64,000 nucleotides of DNA from NCBI RefSeq assembly GCF_020886775.1, contig NZ_AP024525.1, positions 2,108,001 through 2,172,000 of the forward strand. The letters run 5' to 3'. The stretch comes from Sinomonas cyclohexanicum. Its GTDB lineage: Bacteria; Actinomycetota; Actinomycetes; Actinomycetales; Micrococcaceae. The notes under the pieces were generated by a model. It was not told where the DNA came from, made no database searches, and saw only the letters and a program-made list of their open reading frames with translations. Shown here piece after piece: positions 26,416 through 36,314 of the stretch. Each line of letters begins with the position of its first letter. Within the stretch, counting starts at the first letter, position 1. Both the position numbers and the translations under genes were made by a program.

Positions 26416-26460
26416 AGCCTAACGCCCGCGGCCAGAGGCGCCCGGGAGCCCCCGTAGACT
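26416..26460. promoter_or_regulatory. Divergent leaderless promoters of the PAC2 and HAD genes
   Basis: The minus-strand -10 box TAGGCT (26416-26421) lies 6 nt before the PAC2 ATG. The plus-strand box TAGACT (26455-26460) lies 7 nt before the HAD ATG. The two boxes are 33 bp apart. Confidence 0.6.
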
Positions 26461-26467
26461 GGTCCAT

Positions 26468-27252
26468 ATGCGTCTGCCCGCCGATGATCCCACCGATGAT
26501 CCGACAGTGAACAGTGCTGCCAGTGTGCCCCCGGAGGCCGTCGCCCAGGATGGCGCCGCGCCCCTGCGGGCCGTCCTGTGGGACATGGACGGGACGCTCG
26601 TGGACACAGAGCCCTACTGGATCACCGCCGAGCGCGAGCTCGTGGAGCGGTTCGGCGGCGTGTGGACGCACGAGGAGGCGATGCGCCTCGTGGGCCAGGC
26701 CCTCCCCACCTCCGCCCGTCTCCTCCAGGAGGGCGGCGTGGACCTGGGGGTACGGGAGATCATCGATACGCTCACCGGCCGCGTCGTCGAGCAGCTCGGC
26801 GAGTCCGTGCCCTGGCGCCCCGGGGCGCGAGAGCTGCTCGCGGCGCTCGCGGCGGACGGCATCCCGTGCGCGCTCGTGACCATGTCCGAGGCGCCCATGG
26901 CCCACCGCATCATCGACCACCTGCCCGGGGGACGTTCGCCGCCGTCGTGACAGGGGACGCCGTGACGCGCGGCAAGCCGGACCCGGAGCCGTACCAGCTG
27001 GGCTTCGAGCGGCTCGCCCAGGCCAGGCCCGGACTTGCCTTGGCGGAGTGCGTCGCGGTGGAGGACTCGACCCCCGGCGCGACCGCCGCGGTCGCCGCGG
27101 GCCTCGCGACCGTCGTCGTGCCCAACGCGCTCGCGGTGCCGGTCCACCTCGGCGCAGTGCACTGGGACACCCTCGCGGGACGGGAGCCCGCCGACCTCGC
27201 CGAGGCCCTCCGGACCTCGCTCGCGTCCGCCCACGCGGGGAGCACCGCGTGA
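26468..27252 (+). pseudogene. HAD family hydrolase, frameshifted
   Basis: The frame starting at ATG 26468 gives the HAD nucleophile motif LWDMDGTLVDTEP (near residue 40), the cap domain and CALVTMSEAP, then runs to a premature stop at residue 160. The rest of the enzyme (GTFAAVVTGDAVTRGKPDPEPY with the conserved Lys, then CVAVEDSTPGATAA with the acidic metal site) continues in the -1 frame to 27252. The break is at a CCCGGGGG run (26924-26931); one missing base would explain it. Rejoined, the protein would be about 261 residues, close to a beta-phosphoglucomutase-like phosphatase. This may be a true mutation or a base-calling error in the G run. The next gene overlaps its stop (GTGA), which argues that the gene was functional until recently. 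Confidence 0.8.
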
Positions 27253-28397
27253 GCGGCGGCCACGAGGCGGAGAGCAGGCGCGAGGGCATCTCGCTCGGGC
27301 GCATCGCCGGCGTCCCGGTCATCCTGGCGTACTCGTGGTTCATCGTGGCTGCGTTCACCGTGATCGTGTACGGGCCCACCCTCCAGCTGCGGCAGCCGCA
27401 GCTCGGTGTGGCCGCCTACTTCGTCGCCTTCGCGTACGCCGTGCTGCTGCTGCTCTCGGTGCTCGTGCACGAGCTCGCGCACGCCCTCACGGCACGCGCG
27501 TTCGGGTGGCCCAGCCAGAAGATCGTCCTGAACCTGTGGGGCGGGCACACCCAGTTCGAGGCCTTCACCGCCTCGCCGGGCCGTTCGGTCGTGGTGGCGC
27601 TCGCGGGGCCAGCCGCGAACTTCGTGCTCGCGGCCGCAGCGTGGTTCGTCGTCACCGGCGTGACCCTGACTGGCGTCGCGGACATCCTGGTCAACATCTT
27701 CATGTGGGCCAACTTCCTCATCGCCGTCTTCAACGTCCTGCCCGGCCTCCCGCTCGACGGCGGGCGCATTGTGGAGAGCGCCGTGTGGAAGGCCACCGGA
27801 TCCCAGGAGAAGGGCACCATCGCGGCCGGCTGGACCGGACGCGCGATCGTCGTGGCGATCGTGGTCTTCACCGTCGCGATCCCGCTCGCCCAGGGCCAGC
27901 AGCTGGATCTGCCATTCACGATGATCACGCTCCTCGTCGCCGCGTTCCTGTGGCAGGGCGCGTCGGCGTCGATCCGCCACGCAGGATTCCGGTCGCGGCT
28001 GCCCGACGTGGTCGCGGGCCGCCTCGCCCGGCCGGCCGTCGGCGTGCCGAACTACGCGACCGTGGACGAGGCGGTGCGCGCGGGCGCGGAGTCCGGAGTC
28101 GCCGTCGTGCTCTGCTCGCCCGAGGGCAAGCCGCAGGGCGTGGTCGACCCCTCGGCGATCTCGCGCGTGCCCGAGGCGGCCCGGAGCACGACGCCGGTCA
28201 CCGCCGTGGGCTATGCTCTCGCCCCGGGTGCCTACGTGCCCGAGACCGCGTCCGGCCAGGAGCTGATCCAATACCTTGCGCAGCTCGCCGGTACCGAATA
28301 CGCCGTCGTGGACTCCACCGGGCGCATCGTGGGGCTCTTGAGCCAGCGCGACGTCGTCGCGGTCATCTCCGGCCGTCCCGTCCGCCCCGCCCGTTAG
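27249..28397 (+). CDS. Site-2 protease family (M50) intramembrane metalloprotease
   Basis: A 382-residue polytopic membrane protease. It carries the zinc motif HELAH (74-78) in a transmembrane helix and the second active-site motif NVLPGLPLDGGR (Asp ligand). The C-terminal 120 residues look like a CBS-type regulatory domain (ending VVDSTGRIVGLLSQRDVVAVISG). It may cleave membrane-bound regulators. The start GTG overlaps the HAD stop as GTGA, and trmI follows 16 bp later, so the three appear to share a transcript. Confidence 0.92.
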   Translation: MSGGHEAESRREGISLGRIAGVPVILAYSWFIVAAFTVIVYGPTLQLRQPQLGVAAYFVAFAYAVLLLLSVLVHELAHALTARAFGWPSQKIVLNLWGGHTQFEAFTASPGRSVVVALAGPAANFVLAAAAWFVVTGVTLTGVADILVNIFMWANFLIAVFNVLPGLPLDGGRIVESAVWKATGSQEKGTIAAGWTGRAIVVAIVVFTVAIPLAQGQQLDLPFTMITLLVAAFLWQGASASIRHAGFRSRLPDVVAGRLARPAVGVPNYATVDEAVRAGAESGVAVVLCSPEGKPQGVVDPSAISRVPEAARSTTPVTAVGYALAPGAYVPETASGQELIQYLAQLAGTEYAVVDSTGRIVGLLSQRDVVAVISGRPVRPAR

Positions 28398-28413
28398 CCC
28401 TCGAGAGGACACT

Positions 28414-29418
28414 ATGAGCTCCACCCCCCAGGCCACCACGACGGACGGACCCACCGGGGCATCCTCCCGGCGCGGACCCTTCCGCGCCGGCGAGCGCGTG
28501 CAGCTGACCGACGAGCGCGGCCGCATGAACACCATCACCCTCGCCGAAGGCGGGGCCTTCCACACCCACAAGGGCTTCCTCAACCACTCCGAGATCATCG
28601 GGAAGCCGGACGGCTCGGTCGTGACGAACACCGCCGGGCACCAGTACCAGACCCTCCGCCCGCTCCTGAGCGACTTCGTCCTGTCCATGCCGCGCGGCGC
28701 CGCCGTGGTCTACCCGAAGGACGCAGGGCAGATCGTGACGATGGCGGACATCTTCCCGGGCGCGCGGGTCGTCGAGGCCGGCGTCGGCTCCGGCGCGCTC
28801 TCGATCTCGCTCCTGCGTGCCGTGGGCGACGGCGGCTACCTCCACTCGTTCGAGCGCCGCCAGGAGTTCGCAGACATCGCCCAGGGCAACGTCGAGACGA
28901 TCTTCGGCGGCCCGCACCCGGCGTGGCGGATCTCGATCGGCGACTTCCAGGACGAAGTGCTCAGGACCGAGGAGCCCGGCAGCGTAGACCGGGTGGTCCT
29001 TGACATGCTCGCCCCCTGGGAGTGCCTCGACGCGGTCGCCACGGTCCTCGCCCCCGGCGGGGTGTGGATCAACTACGTCGCGACCGCGACCCAGCTCTCC
29101 CGCACTGCGGAGGCCATCAGGGCGGACGGCCGGTTCACGGAGCCGGACGCGTGGGAGTCGATGGTCCGCGGCTGGCACCTCGAGGGCCTGGCGGTGCGGC
29201 CCGAGCACCGCATGGTGGGCCACACGGGCTTCCTGCTCGTGACCCGCCGCCTGGCCGAGGGGGTCGAGCCGCTCGTGCGCAAGAAGCGCAACAAGTCGGA
29301 GTTCAGCGAGGAGGACCTCAACGCCTGGACCCCCGAGTCCGTCGGCGAGCGCGCCGTCTCGGACCGCAAGCTGCGCCGCGCCGCACGCGACGCGAGGGCC
29401 GGCAGCGCGGAGGCCTGA
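28414..29418 (+). CDS. trmI: tRNA (adenine-58-N1)-methyltransferase, TrmI type
   Basis: A 334-residue SAM-dependent enzyme that methylates A58 in the T loop of tRNAs. The N-terminal domain has HTHKGFLNHSEIIGKPDGSVV; the SAM motif is ARVVEAGVGSGALS; the acidic VVLDMLAPWE motif and GHTGFLLVTRR follow. The extra basic C-terminal tail is typical of actinobacterial versions. It usually sits just upstream of the proteasome locus in Actinobacteria, as here. ATG follows GAGAGGA. Confidence 0.93.
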   Translation: MSSTPQATTTDGPTGASSRRGPFRAGERVQLTDERGRMNTITLAEGGAFHTHKGFLNHSEIIGKPDGSVVTNTAGHQYQTLRPLLSDFVLSMPRGAAVVYPKDAGQIVTMADIFPGARVVEAGVGSGALSISLLRAVGDGGYLHSFERRQEFADIAQGNVETIFGGPHPAWRISIGDFQDEVLRTEEPGSVDRVVLDMLAPWECLDAVATVLAPGGVWINYVATATQLSRTAEAIRADGRFTEPDAWESMVRGWHLEGLAVRPEHRMVGHTGFLLVTRRLAEGVEPLVRKKRNKSEFSEEDLNAWTPESVGERAVSDRKLRRAARDARAGSAEA

Positions 29419-29432
29419 CCCGTTCGCTCCAC

Positions 29433-29471
29433 CATGTGGAAACCCGTATGTAACTGTTCGGTTTCCACGTG
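29433..29471. promoter_or_regulatory. Inverted repeat between trmI and mpa
   Basis: Arms of 12 bp (29433-29444 and 29460-29471, one mismatch) with CATGTGGAAACC as the left arm. It could be the trmI terminator or an operator. A possible -10 (TTATAC) lies near 29513-29518, before mpa. Confidence 0.45.
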
Positions 29472-29591
29472 ATGCGAACGCATCCTGAGAACATCTGGCG
29501 CGCTAGTGTCGTTATACGAGGTGCGAGGTGGCATCGGCCCCTTGCACCGGGCGGCACCAGGGGCCGCCCGAGCGAAGAGGATGTGGTTGCG

Positions 29592-31343
29592 ATGGTCGAG
29601 AACGGACAGGCAGGCAACGGCCCCGAGGCCCTGCCTCCGAGCGCACATGCGGAACAGCTGAGCATCGCCGAGCGGCAGATCAACGTGCTCCGGGACAAGC
29701 TGCGTGCCGTCGACCGGCAGCTCGCCGCCGCGACCGGGAACAACACGCGCATGACCGAGATGCTCAAGACCGCCAAGGCGGAGATCCTCCGGCTCAAGGC
29801 TGCACTCGAACACGAGGGACAGCCGCCGTACTCGTTCGGAAGCATCGTCCAGCTCAACCGCAAGCGGCCCGCCGGCGGCGCCTCGGCCGCGGTCACCGAC
29901 GAGAGCGTCGACGTCGTCACGAGCGGCCGGAAGATGCGGGTCGGGCTCAGCCCGCTCGTGGCCCTCGCCGAGCTCGCCGTGGGCCAGGAGGTGCTCCTCA
30001 ACGAGGCCTTCGAAGTCGTCGCGGGACTCGGCTACGAGCGGTCCGGCGAGCTCGTCACGATCAAGGAGCTCCTCGGGAACGACAGGATCCTCGTGATCGG
30101 CCGGGGCGACGAGGAGCGGGTCCTGAGGCTCTCTGGCCCCCTCCAGCTTGAGCGGCTCCGCGTCGGCGACGCCGTCTCCGTGGACAACCGCACCGGCTAC
30201 GCGCTCGAGAAGGTGCCCCGCTCCGAGGTGGAGAACCTGGTCCTCGAAGAGGTCCCGGACATCAGCTACCAGGACATCGGCGGCCTGGCCTCGCAGATCG
30301 AGCAGATCCGCGACGCGGTCGAGCTGCCGTTCCTCCACCCGGACCTCTACCGGGAGCATGGCCTCAAGGCGCCGAAGGGCATCCTGCTCTACGGCCCGCC
30401 CGGATGCGGCAAGACGCTCATCGCAAAGGCGGTGGCCAACTCGCTCGCGGCCCGGGCCATGGAGCGGGCAGGCAACGCCGACATCAAGAGCTACTTCCTG
30501 AACATCAAGGGACCGGAGCTCTTGGATAAGTACGTGGGGGAGACCGAGCGGCACATCCGGCTCATCTTCTCCCGTGCCCGGGAGAAGGCCTCGGACGGCA
30601 GCCCGGTGGTCGTCTTCTTCGACGAGATGGACTCGCTGTTCCGCACGCGCGGCACCGGCGTCTCCTCCGATGTCGAGACGACGATCGTGCCGCAGCTGCT
30701 GAGCGAGATCGACGGCGTCGAGCGGCTCGACAACGTGATCGTCATCGGAGCCTCCAACCGCGAGGACATGATAGACCCGGCGATCCTGCGCCCGGGGCGC
30801 CTTGACGTGAAGATCAAGATCCAGCGCCCGGATGCTGAGGCGGCCGCGGACATCTTCTCGAAGTACCTCACGGATGACCTCCCGATCCACGCCTCCGATC
30901 TGGCCGAGCACCACGGCGACACCGCCGCGACGGTTGCCGCGATGATCCAGCGCACGGTCGAGGCGATGTACGCGGCGGACAAGTCGACCGAGTACCTCGA
31001 GGTCACGTACGCGAATGGCGACACCGAGATCCTGTACTTCAAGGACTTCAACTCCGGCGCGGTGATCCAGAATGTCGTGGACCGTGCCAAGAAGGCGGCG
31101 ATCAAGGATCTCCTCACTACGGGCTCGAAGGGTCTGCGCATGGATCACCTGCTCCGCGCCGTGGCCGACGAGTTCCGGGAGCACGAAGACATGCCGAACA
31201 CCACGAATCCTGACGACTGGGCTCGGATCTCCGGCAAGAAGGGCGAGCGGATCACGTACATCCGCACGATCGTGCAGGGCAAGGGCGGAGCCGAACCCGG
31301 CCGGACGATCGAGACGACGCCCAGCACCGGGCAGTACCTGTAG
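29592..31343 (+). CDS. mpa: Proteasome-associated AAA+ ATPase, Mpa/ARC
   Basis: A 583-residue hexameric unfoldase that recognises Pup-tagged proteins and feeds them into the 20S proteasome. The N-terminal coiled coil (about 20-73) binds Pup; two OB domains follow (about 80-215); the AAA module has Walker A GPPGCGKT (268-275), DEMD (344-347) and sensor GASNRED. The C-terminus ends GQYL, with the penultimate Tyr used to dock into the proteasome. An in-frame GTG three codons upstream (29583) is also possible. dop starts 8 bp after the stop. Confidence 0.96.
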   Translation: MVENGQAGNGPEALPPSAHAEQLSIAERQINVLRDKLRAVDRQLAAATGNNTRMTEMLKTAKAEILRLKAALEHEGQPPYSFGSIVQLNRKRPAGGASAAVTDESVDVVTSGRKMRVGLSPLVALAELAVGQEVLLNEAFEVVAGLGYERSGELVTIKELLGNDRILVIGRGDEERVLRLSGPLQLERLRVGDAVSVDNRTGYALEKVPRSEVENLVLEEVPDISYQDIGGLASQIEQIRDAVELPFLHPDLYREHGLKAPKGILLYGPPGCGKTLIAKAVANSLAARAMERAGNADIKSYFLNIKGPELLDKYVGETERHIRLIFSRAREKASDGSPVVVFFDEMDSLFRTRGTGVSSDVETTIVPQLLSEIDGVERLDNVIVIGASNREDMIDPAILRPGRLDVKIKIQRPDAEAAADIFSKYLTDDLPIHASDLAEHHGDTAATVAAMIQRTVEAMYAADKSTEYLEVTYANGDTEILYFKDFNSGAVIQNVVDRAKKAAIKDLLTTGSKGLRMDHLLRAVADEFREHEDMPNTTNPDDWARISGKKGERITYIRTIVQGKGGAEPGRTIETTPSTGQYL

Positions 31344-31351
31344 GGGGTGCG

Positions 31352-32989
31352 GTGAGCAGCGATGTGAGCTCCGGTCTCGCGGTCGGGGGAGCCCAGCGCG
31401 TCATGGGGTCGGAGACCGAGTTCGGCGTCCACGCGCCGAATTCGCCCGGCGCCAACGCGACCTACCTGTCCTCGCAGGTCATTGCGGCGTACGCCCGCCT
31501 GACGCGGTCCAGGCCCGCCGATCCCGGCACGAGCTGGGACTACACGGACGAGACCCCGCTCCGCGACGCGCGCGGCTGGTCAGTATCCCGCGCCAAGGCG
31601 CACCCGGACCAGCTGACTGACGAGCCGATCCTCACCGCCGAGGCGGTGGCCCTCGCCCACGGCCCGGCGGAGATCGAGCTCGACGGCGACCAGGAGCCCG
31701 CCCTCATGAACCTCGTGCTCGGCAACGGCGCCCGGCTCTACGTGGACCATGCGCACCCCGAGTACTCGTCACCCGAGGTGACGAATCCCCGCGACGCGCT
31801 GCTGTGGGACCTCGCAGGCGACGTGGTCGCGCTGTCCACGGTGCGCGCGCTCGCCGCGGACCACGACCGGGAACCCGTGAACCTGTACAAGAACAACACG
31901 GACGGCAAGGGGGCCTCCTACGGCTCGCACGAGAACTATCTCGTGCCGCGGTCCGTGTCGTTCGCCGACCTCATCACCGGACTCACGCCCTTCTTCGTCT
32001 CGCGGCAGCTGATCTGCGGTTCGGGGCGCGTCGGCCTGGGCCAGGACGGCTCTGCGCCCGGCTATCAGGTGAGTCAGCGGGCGGACTACTTCGAGGCCGA
32101 GGTGGGGCTCGAGACGACGATGCGCCGACCCATCATCAACACGCGCGACGAGCCCCATGCCGTCGCAGACAAGTACCGCCGCCTCCACGTGATCGTCGGG
32201 GACGCCAACGTCAGCCACGTGGCCAACTACCTCAAGTTCGGTACCACCGCCCTCGTCCTGAGCCTCATCGAGGCGGGGAAGGCGCCCCAGGTCGAGGTCC
32301 ATGAGCCGGTCACGACGCTGCACCGCCTCAGCCACGACACGGACCTGGTGGAGAAGGTGCGCCTCCTCGACGGGAGGTACGTGACGGGCCTCGAGCTGCA
32401 GTGGATGTACTTCGAGGCCGCGGCCAAGCTCGCCGCCGACTCGGGAGTCGCCTCCGCACACGGCGGCGACGGCCATACGGCGGAGGTCCTCCGCCGGTGG
32501 GAGCAGGCCCTCACCGATCTGGCGAGCGATCGGGACGCCGCGGCCGGCTACGTCGAATGGCTTGCGAAGCTCCGGGTACTCGAGGGCTACCGGAACCGTG
32601 ACGGCCTCGCGTGGGGCGACGCACGGCTGGGTCTGGTGGACATCCAGTGGTCGGACGTGCGGCCCGAGCGGGGGATCGCGCTCCGCCTCGCCGCGCGCGG
32701 CGCGCTCGAGACGATGGCCGACGCCGCATCGGTCGCCTCCGCGGTCACGGAGCCGCCCGCGGACACCCGCGCCTGGTTCCGCGGGACGAGCATCAAGCGC
32801 TTCCCGGGCAGTGTGGTGAGCGCGAGCTGGGACTCTGTAGTGTTCGCCCAACCGGGCAGCTACCGGCTCCAGCGGGTACCGACCCGCGAGCCGCTGAGGG
32901 GTACCAAGGCCCTCACTCAAGCGCTGTTCGACGAGCACGCCCACATCGAGGACTTCCTCGCGGCCCTGCTCGGCGAGCGGCGCACGTAG
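31352..32989 (+). CDS. dop: Deamidase/depupylase of Pup, Dop
   Basis: A 545-residue enzyme that deamidates the C-terminal Gln of Pup to Glu and also removes Pup from substrates. It shares the glutamine-synthetase-like fold with PafA: GSETEFGVHAP (Glu21, Glu23), the DHAHPEYSSPEV segment, [23 protein letters not shown] and [11 protein letters not shown]. It is longer than PafA by the Dop-loop insertion after residue 45 (SRPADPGTSWDYTDETPLRDARGWS). The GTG start has AGGGGG upstream. Confidence 0.96.
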   Translation: MSSDVSSGLAVGGAQRVMGSETEFGVHAPNSPGANATYLSSQVIAAYARLTRSRPADPGTSWDYTDETPLRDARGWSVSRAKAHPDQLTDEPILTAEAVALAHGPAEIELDGDQEPALMNLVLGNGARLYVDHAHPEYSSPEVTNPRDALLWDLAGDVVALSTVRALAADHDREPVNLYKNNTDGKGASYGSHENYLVPRSVSFADLITGLTPFFVSRQLICGSGRVGLGQDGSAPGYQVSQRADYFEAEVGLETTMRRPIINTRDEPHAVADKYRRLHVIVGDANVSHVANYLKFGTTALVLSLIEAGKAPQVEVHEPVTTLHRLSHDTDLVEKVRLLDGRYVTGLELQWMYFEAAAKLAADSGVASAHGGDGHTAEVLRRWEQALTDLASDRDAAAGYVEWLAKLRVLEGYRNRDGLAWGDARLGLVDIQWSDVRPERGIALRLAARGALETMADAASVASAVTEPPADTRAWFRGTSIKRFPGSVVSASWDSVVFAQPGSYRLQRVPTREPLRGTKALTQALFDEHAHIEDFLAALLGERRT

Positions 32990-33017
32990 CGGGCCCGGTG
33001 CGCTCGGGCGCGTCCGG

Positions 33018-33048
33018 GTGACACGGCCTTGAAAAGTGACAGTATAGG
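33018..33048 (+). promoter_or_regulatory. Weak candidate promoter upstream of pup
   Basis: GTGACA (33018-33023) and TATAGG (33043-33048) lie in the 117-bp gap between dop and pup, but the 19-bp spacing is long. It may allow extra pup transcription over the upstream genes. Confidence 0.3.
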
Positions 33049-33106
33049 GATCAGACGACCTAGCAGGGACGGCCCCAGTCAGGGGCCCCAACGCAAGGAG
33101 GCGGCC

Positions 33107-33316
33107 ATGGCCGGTCAGGAGCAGAAGAGCACGGAGCCCCGGGGCGAGGAGGAGGCTGTCGACGTCGACGTCCCCGCGCCGGCGGCCGCACCGGGCGGCG
33201 CCCAGGACACCGAGAGCACCCAGGGCGTCGACGATCTCCTCGACGAGATCGACAACGTCCTCGAGACCAACGCCGAGGAGTTCGTGCGCGGCTTTGTCCA
33301 GAAGGGCGGGCAGTAG
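33107..33316 (+). CDS. pup: Prokaryotic ubiquitin-like protein Pup
   Basis: A 69-residue, acidic, largely disordered tag. The C-terminal half shows the Mpa-binding helix ([23 protein letters not shown]) and ends QKGGQ. The final Gln must be deamidated by Dop before PafA can ligate it to lysines. ATG 33107 follows AAGGAGG and gives the standard size; a longer TTG-started frame at 33029 is rejected. prcB begins 7 bp later. Confidence 0.96.
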   Translation: MAGQEQKSTEPRGEEEAVDVDVPAPAAAPGGAQDTESTQGVDDLLDEIDNVLETNAEEFVRGFVQKGGQ

Positions 33317-33323
33317 GCCACAC

Positions 33324-34145
33324 ATGAACGACTTCCTCGCCGAGCGCGTTGTGTCCGCCGCGACCTCGTCCTTCACCGAGCACCTCGCGGCCACCCGGCC
33401 AGACCTCCTGCCCTTCAACCGGAGCCTGCCGGCCGACGCCTCGGCGGCGGTCGCGCATGCCGCCCCGCAGGCGACGACGATCGTTGCCCTGGCGTTCGCC
33501 GGCGGCGTGCTCATGGCGGGTGATCGCCGCGCGACCATGGGGAACATGATCGCGAGCCGGCACATCGAGAAGGTCTTCCCGGCCGATCGTTTCTCGGTGC
33601 TGGGCATCGCCGGGACGGCGGGCATCGCGATCGACATCGCCCGCCTGTTCCAGGTCGAGCTCGAGCACTACGAGAAGATCGAGGGCACGCTCCTGAGCCT
33701 TGAGGGCAAGGCAACGCGACTCGGCGCGATGATCCGGGGGAACCTGCCGCTGGCACTACAGGGCCTCGCGGCGGTCCCCCTCTTCGCCGGCTTCGACCTC
33801 GAGACCGGCGTCGGCCGCCTCTTCTCCTACGATGTCACGGGCGGACGGTATGAGGAGCTCGAGCACCACTCCGTGGGCTCGGGATCGGTCTTCGCCCGGG
33901 GCGCCCTGAAGAAGCTGTGGAGCCCCGGCCTCGCAGAGCAGGACGCCGTGCGTGTGGCACTTGAGGCCCTGTACGACGCCGCCGATGACGACTCGGCGAC
34001 CGGCGGACCCGACCCCGTGCGGCAGGTCTGGCCCGTCGTCTACACCGTGACCCGGCTCGGTGGGCGCCGCGTGGCAGAGCGCGAGCTGGGGACCATTGCC
34101 GAGGCCATCCTCGCCGAACGCACCATCGCCCGACGGGAGGCCTGA
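33324..34145 (+). CDS. prcB: 20S proteasome beta subunit PrcB
   Basis: A 273-residue Ntn-hydrolase precursor. The propeptide is about 50 residues and the catalytic threonine is Thr51 in [26 protein letters not shown]. The nucleophile is followed by the usual Asp and Lys-equivalent region (GDRR, then RHIEKVF). The residue before Thr51 is Ala, where the mycobacterial protein has Gly; self-cleavage is still plausible. It forms the two inner rings with PrcA. The prcA ATG comes one base after the stop. Confidence 0.95.
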   Translation: MNDFLAERVVSAATSSFTEHLAATRPDLLPFNRSLPADASAAVAHAAPQATTIVALAFAGGVLMAGDRRATMGNMIASRHIEKVFPADRFSVLGIAGTAGIAIDIARLFQVELEHYEKIEGTLLSLEGKATRLGAMIRGNLPLALQGLAAVPLFAGFDLETGVGRLFSYDVTGGRYEELEHHSVGSGSVFARGALKKLWSPGLAEQDAVRVALEALYDAADDDSATGGPDPVRQVWPVVYTVTRLGGRRVAERELGTIAEAILAERTIARREA

Positions 34146-34146
34146 G

Positions 34147-34854
34147 ATGACCCAGCAGTTCTACGTCTCGCCCGAACAGCTCATGAAGGACCGGGCCGAC
34201 TTCGCCCGGAAGGGCATTGCCCGCGGCCGCTCCGTCGTGGTCCTCAGCTGCCGGGACGGCATCGCGCTCGTCGCGGAGAACCCCTCGCCCTCGCTCCACA
34301 AGATCGGCGAGATCTACGACAAGATTGCGTTCGCCGCCGTCGGCAAGTACAACGAGTTCGAGAGCCTCCGCCAGGCCGGCGTCAGGTACGCAGACGTACG
34401 TGGGTACTCCTACGACCGCGAGGACGTCACGGGCCGTGGCCTCGCGAGCGTGTATGCCCAGAGCCTGGGCGCGGTCTTCACGGCCGAGCAGAAGCCCTTC
34501 GAGGTCGAGCTCACGGTGGCCGAGGTGGGCGGCGACGTCGACCACGATCACCTCTTCAGGCTCACATTCGACGGCTCGATCGCCGACGAGCGGCGCTTCG
34601 TGGTGATGGGAGGCAACGCGGAGCGCGTCGCGGAGGCGGTGATCGACGGCTGGACCTCCCAGGCCGCGTTGGACGAGGCGATCCGGCTCGCGGCGCGCGC
34701 CCTGCAGGAGGACCGGACCGAGCCTGTGACCCTCGAGGTGGCAGTCCTCGACCGGGATTCCGAGACGACGCGCGGGAGCCGCAGGGCCTTCCGCCGGATC
34801 GGCCCGGACGAGCTGCGCGCGATCCTCGACGGCACCGCAGAGCAGGCGGTCTGA
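34147..34854 (+). CDS. prcA: 20S proteasome alpha subunit PrcA
   Basis: A 235-residue alpha subunit forming the outer gating rings. The N-terminus ([45 protein letters not shown]) matches the actinobacterial gate segment; the body has [21 protein letters not shown]. No catalytic Thr, as expected. ATG 34147 gives the family length; an upstream GTG in prcB is rejected. pafA follows after 4 bp. Confidence 0.95.
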   Translation: MTQQFYVSPEQLMKDRADFARKGIARGRSVVVLSCRDGIALVAENPSPSLHKIGEIYDKIAFAAVGKYNEFESLRQAGVRYADVRGYSYDREDVTGRGLASVYAQSLGAVFTAEQKPFEVELTVAEVGGDVDHDHLFRLTFDGSIADERRFVVMGGNAERVAEAVIDGWTSQAALDEAIRLAARALQEDRTEPVTLEVAVLDRDSETTRGSRRAFRRIGPDELRAILDGTAEQAV

Positions 34855-34858
34855 GGCC

Positions 34859-36235
34859 ATGGACCGGCGCATCTACGGGGTTGAGACCGAGTTTGGCATC
34901 GCCTATTCGAGCCCCCAGGGACGTCCGCTTGCCCCCGAGGAGGTCGCCCGGTACCTCTTCCGCAAGGTGGTCAGCTGGGGGCGCTCCTCCAACGTCTTCC
35001 TGGGCAACGGCTCCCGCCTCTACCTAGACGTCGGGTCACACCCCGAGTACGCGACGGCGGAATGCGACGACGTCGCGCAGCTCATCGCGCACGACCGCGC
35101 GGGGGAGCGGATCCTCGTGGACCTCATCGCGGAGGCGGAGCACCGGCTCGCCGAGGAGGGCTTCGACGGGCACGTCTACCTCTTCAAGAACAACACCGAC
35201 ACCGCCGGCAACTCCTACGGGAGCCACGAGAACTACCTCATCCCGCGGCGCACCGAGTTCTCGCGCCTGGCCGAGGTGCTCATCCCCTTCCTCGTCACAC
35301 GCCAGCTCTTGTGCGGTGCCGGCAAGGTGCTGCGCACGGCCCAGGGACCCCTGTACGCGTTCTCCCAGCGCGCAGACCACATCTGGGAAGGGCTATCCTC
35401 CGCGACGACGCGGTCCCGGCCGATCATCAACACCCGGGACGAGCCCCACGCTGACGCCGAGCACTACCGGCGCCTCCACGTGATCGTGGGCGACTCCACG
35501 ATGGCCGAGACGACCACCATGATGAAGCTGGGCACCGTGGACCTCATCCTGCGGATGATCGAGGCCGGCACCGTCATGCGGGACGCACGGATGGAGAACC
35601 CGATCCGCAGCATCCGGGAGGTTTCCCACGACCTCACCGGCACGGCCCCGGTGCGGCTCGCGAACGGCCAGCAGTCGACCGCACTGGCCCTGCAGCAGAT
35701 GTACCTCGAAAAGGCCAGGGACTTCGTGGCCACGAACGGCGCGCACACGCCCCACGTGGAGCGCATACTCGACCTGTGGGAACGAACGCTCGAGGCCATT
35801 GAGTCCCAGGACACGCGCGCCATCGAGACCGAGGTGGACTGGGCGATCAAGAAGAAGCTCATCGACCGGTACCGCGAGAGCCACGGCGTGGACCTCGATT
35901 CCGCCCGGATCGCCCAGATCGACCTGACCTACCACGACATCAGCCCGGACAGGGGCCTCTTCTTCCTACTCCAGCGCCGCGGCGCGGTGGCGCGGGTCGT
36001 GGATGAGGCGGCGATCTCGCAAGCGGTCACGACGCCGCCGCAGAGCACGCGTGCCCGCCTGCGGGGCCGCTTCGTCAAGGCGGCCCAAGCGGCCGGCGTC
36101 GACTACACGGTCGACTGGGTCCACCTCAAGCTCAACGACCGCGCGCACCACACCATCCTGTGCAAGGATCCGTTCGCCAACGAGGACCCGCGGGTGGATG
36201 AGCTACTCGACACCCTCAGGCCCTTCACAGGCTGA
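34859..36235 (+). CDS. pafA: Pup ligase PafA
   Basis: A 458-residue ATP-dependent ligase that forms an isopeptide bond between the Pup C-terminal Glu and a substrate lysine. The family N-terminus [17 protein letters not shown] carries the metal-binding Glu9 and Glu11. The [16 protein letters not shown] segment includes the catalytic Asp. [23 protein letters not shown] and [23 protein letters not shown] are also conserved. It lacks the Dop-loop. It closes the dop-pup-prcB-prcA-pafA run. Confidence 0.96.
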   Translation: MDRRIYGVETEFGIAYSSPQGRPLAPEEVARYLFRKVVSWGRSSNVFLGNGSRLYLDVGSHPEYATAECDDVAQLIAHDRAGERILVDLIAEAEHRLAEEGFDGHVYLFKNNTDTAGNSYGSHENYLIPRRTEFSRLAEVLIPFLVTRQLLCGAGKVLRTAQGPLYAFSQRADHIWEGLSSATTRSRPIINTRDEPHADAEHYRRLHVIVGDSTMAETTTMMKLGTVDLILRMIEAGTVMRDARMENPIRSIREVSHDLTGTAPVRLANGQQSTALALQQMYLEKARDFVATNGAHTPHVERILDLWERTLEAIESQDTRAIETEVDWAIKKKLIDRYRESHGVDLDSARIAQIDLTYHDISPDRGLFFLLQRRGAVARVVDEAAISQAVTTPPQSTRARLRGRFVKAAQAAGVDYTVDWVHLKLNDRAHHTILCKDPFANEDPRVDELLDTLRPFTG

Positions 36236-36314
36236 CCCGGTAGCCTAGGGGAGGCCTCTTCGGCCCGTCCGCCGCCACGCACCCGTGGCGGGATCCCCCA
36301 CAGGAAGTTGACCA

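Noticed and set aside
34060-34146. Upstream start for prcA
   Set aside because: It would overlap prcB by 86 bp and add residues absent from the family; ATG 34147 gives the standard N-terminus.
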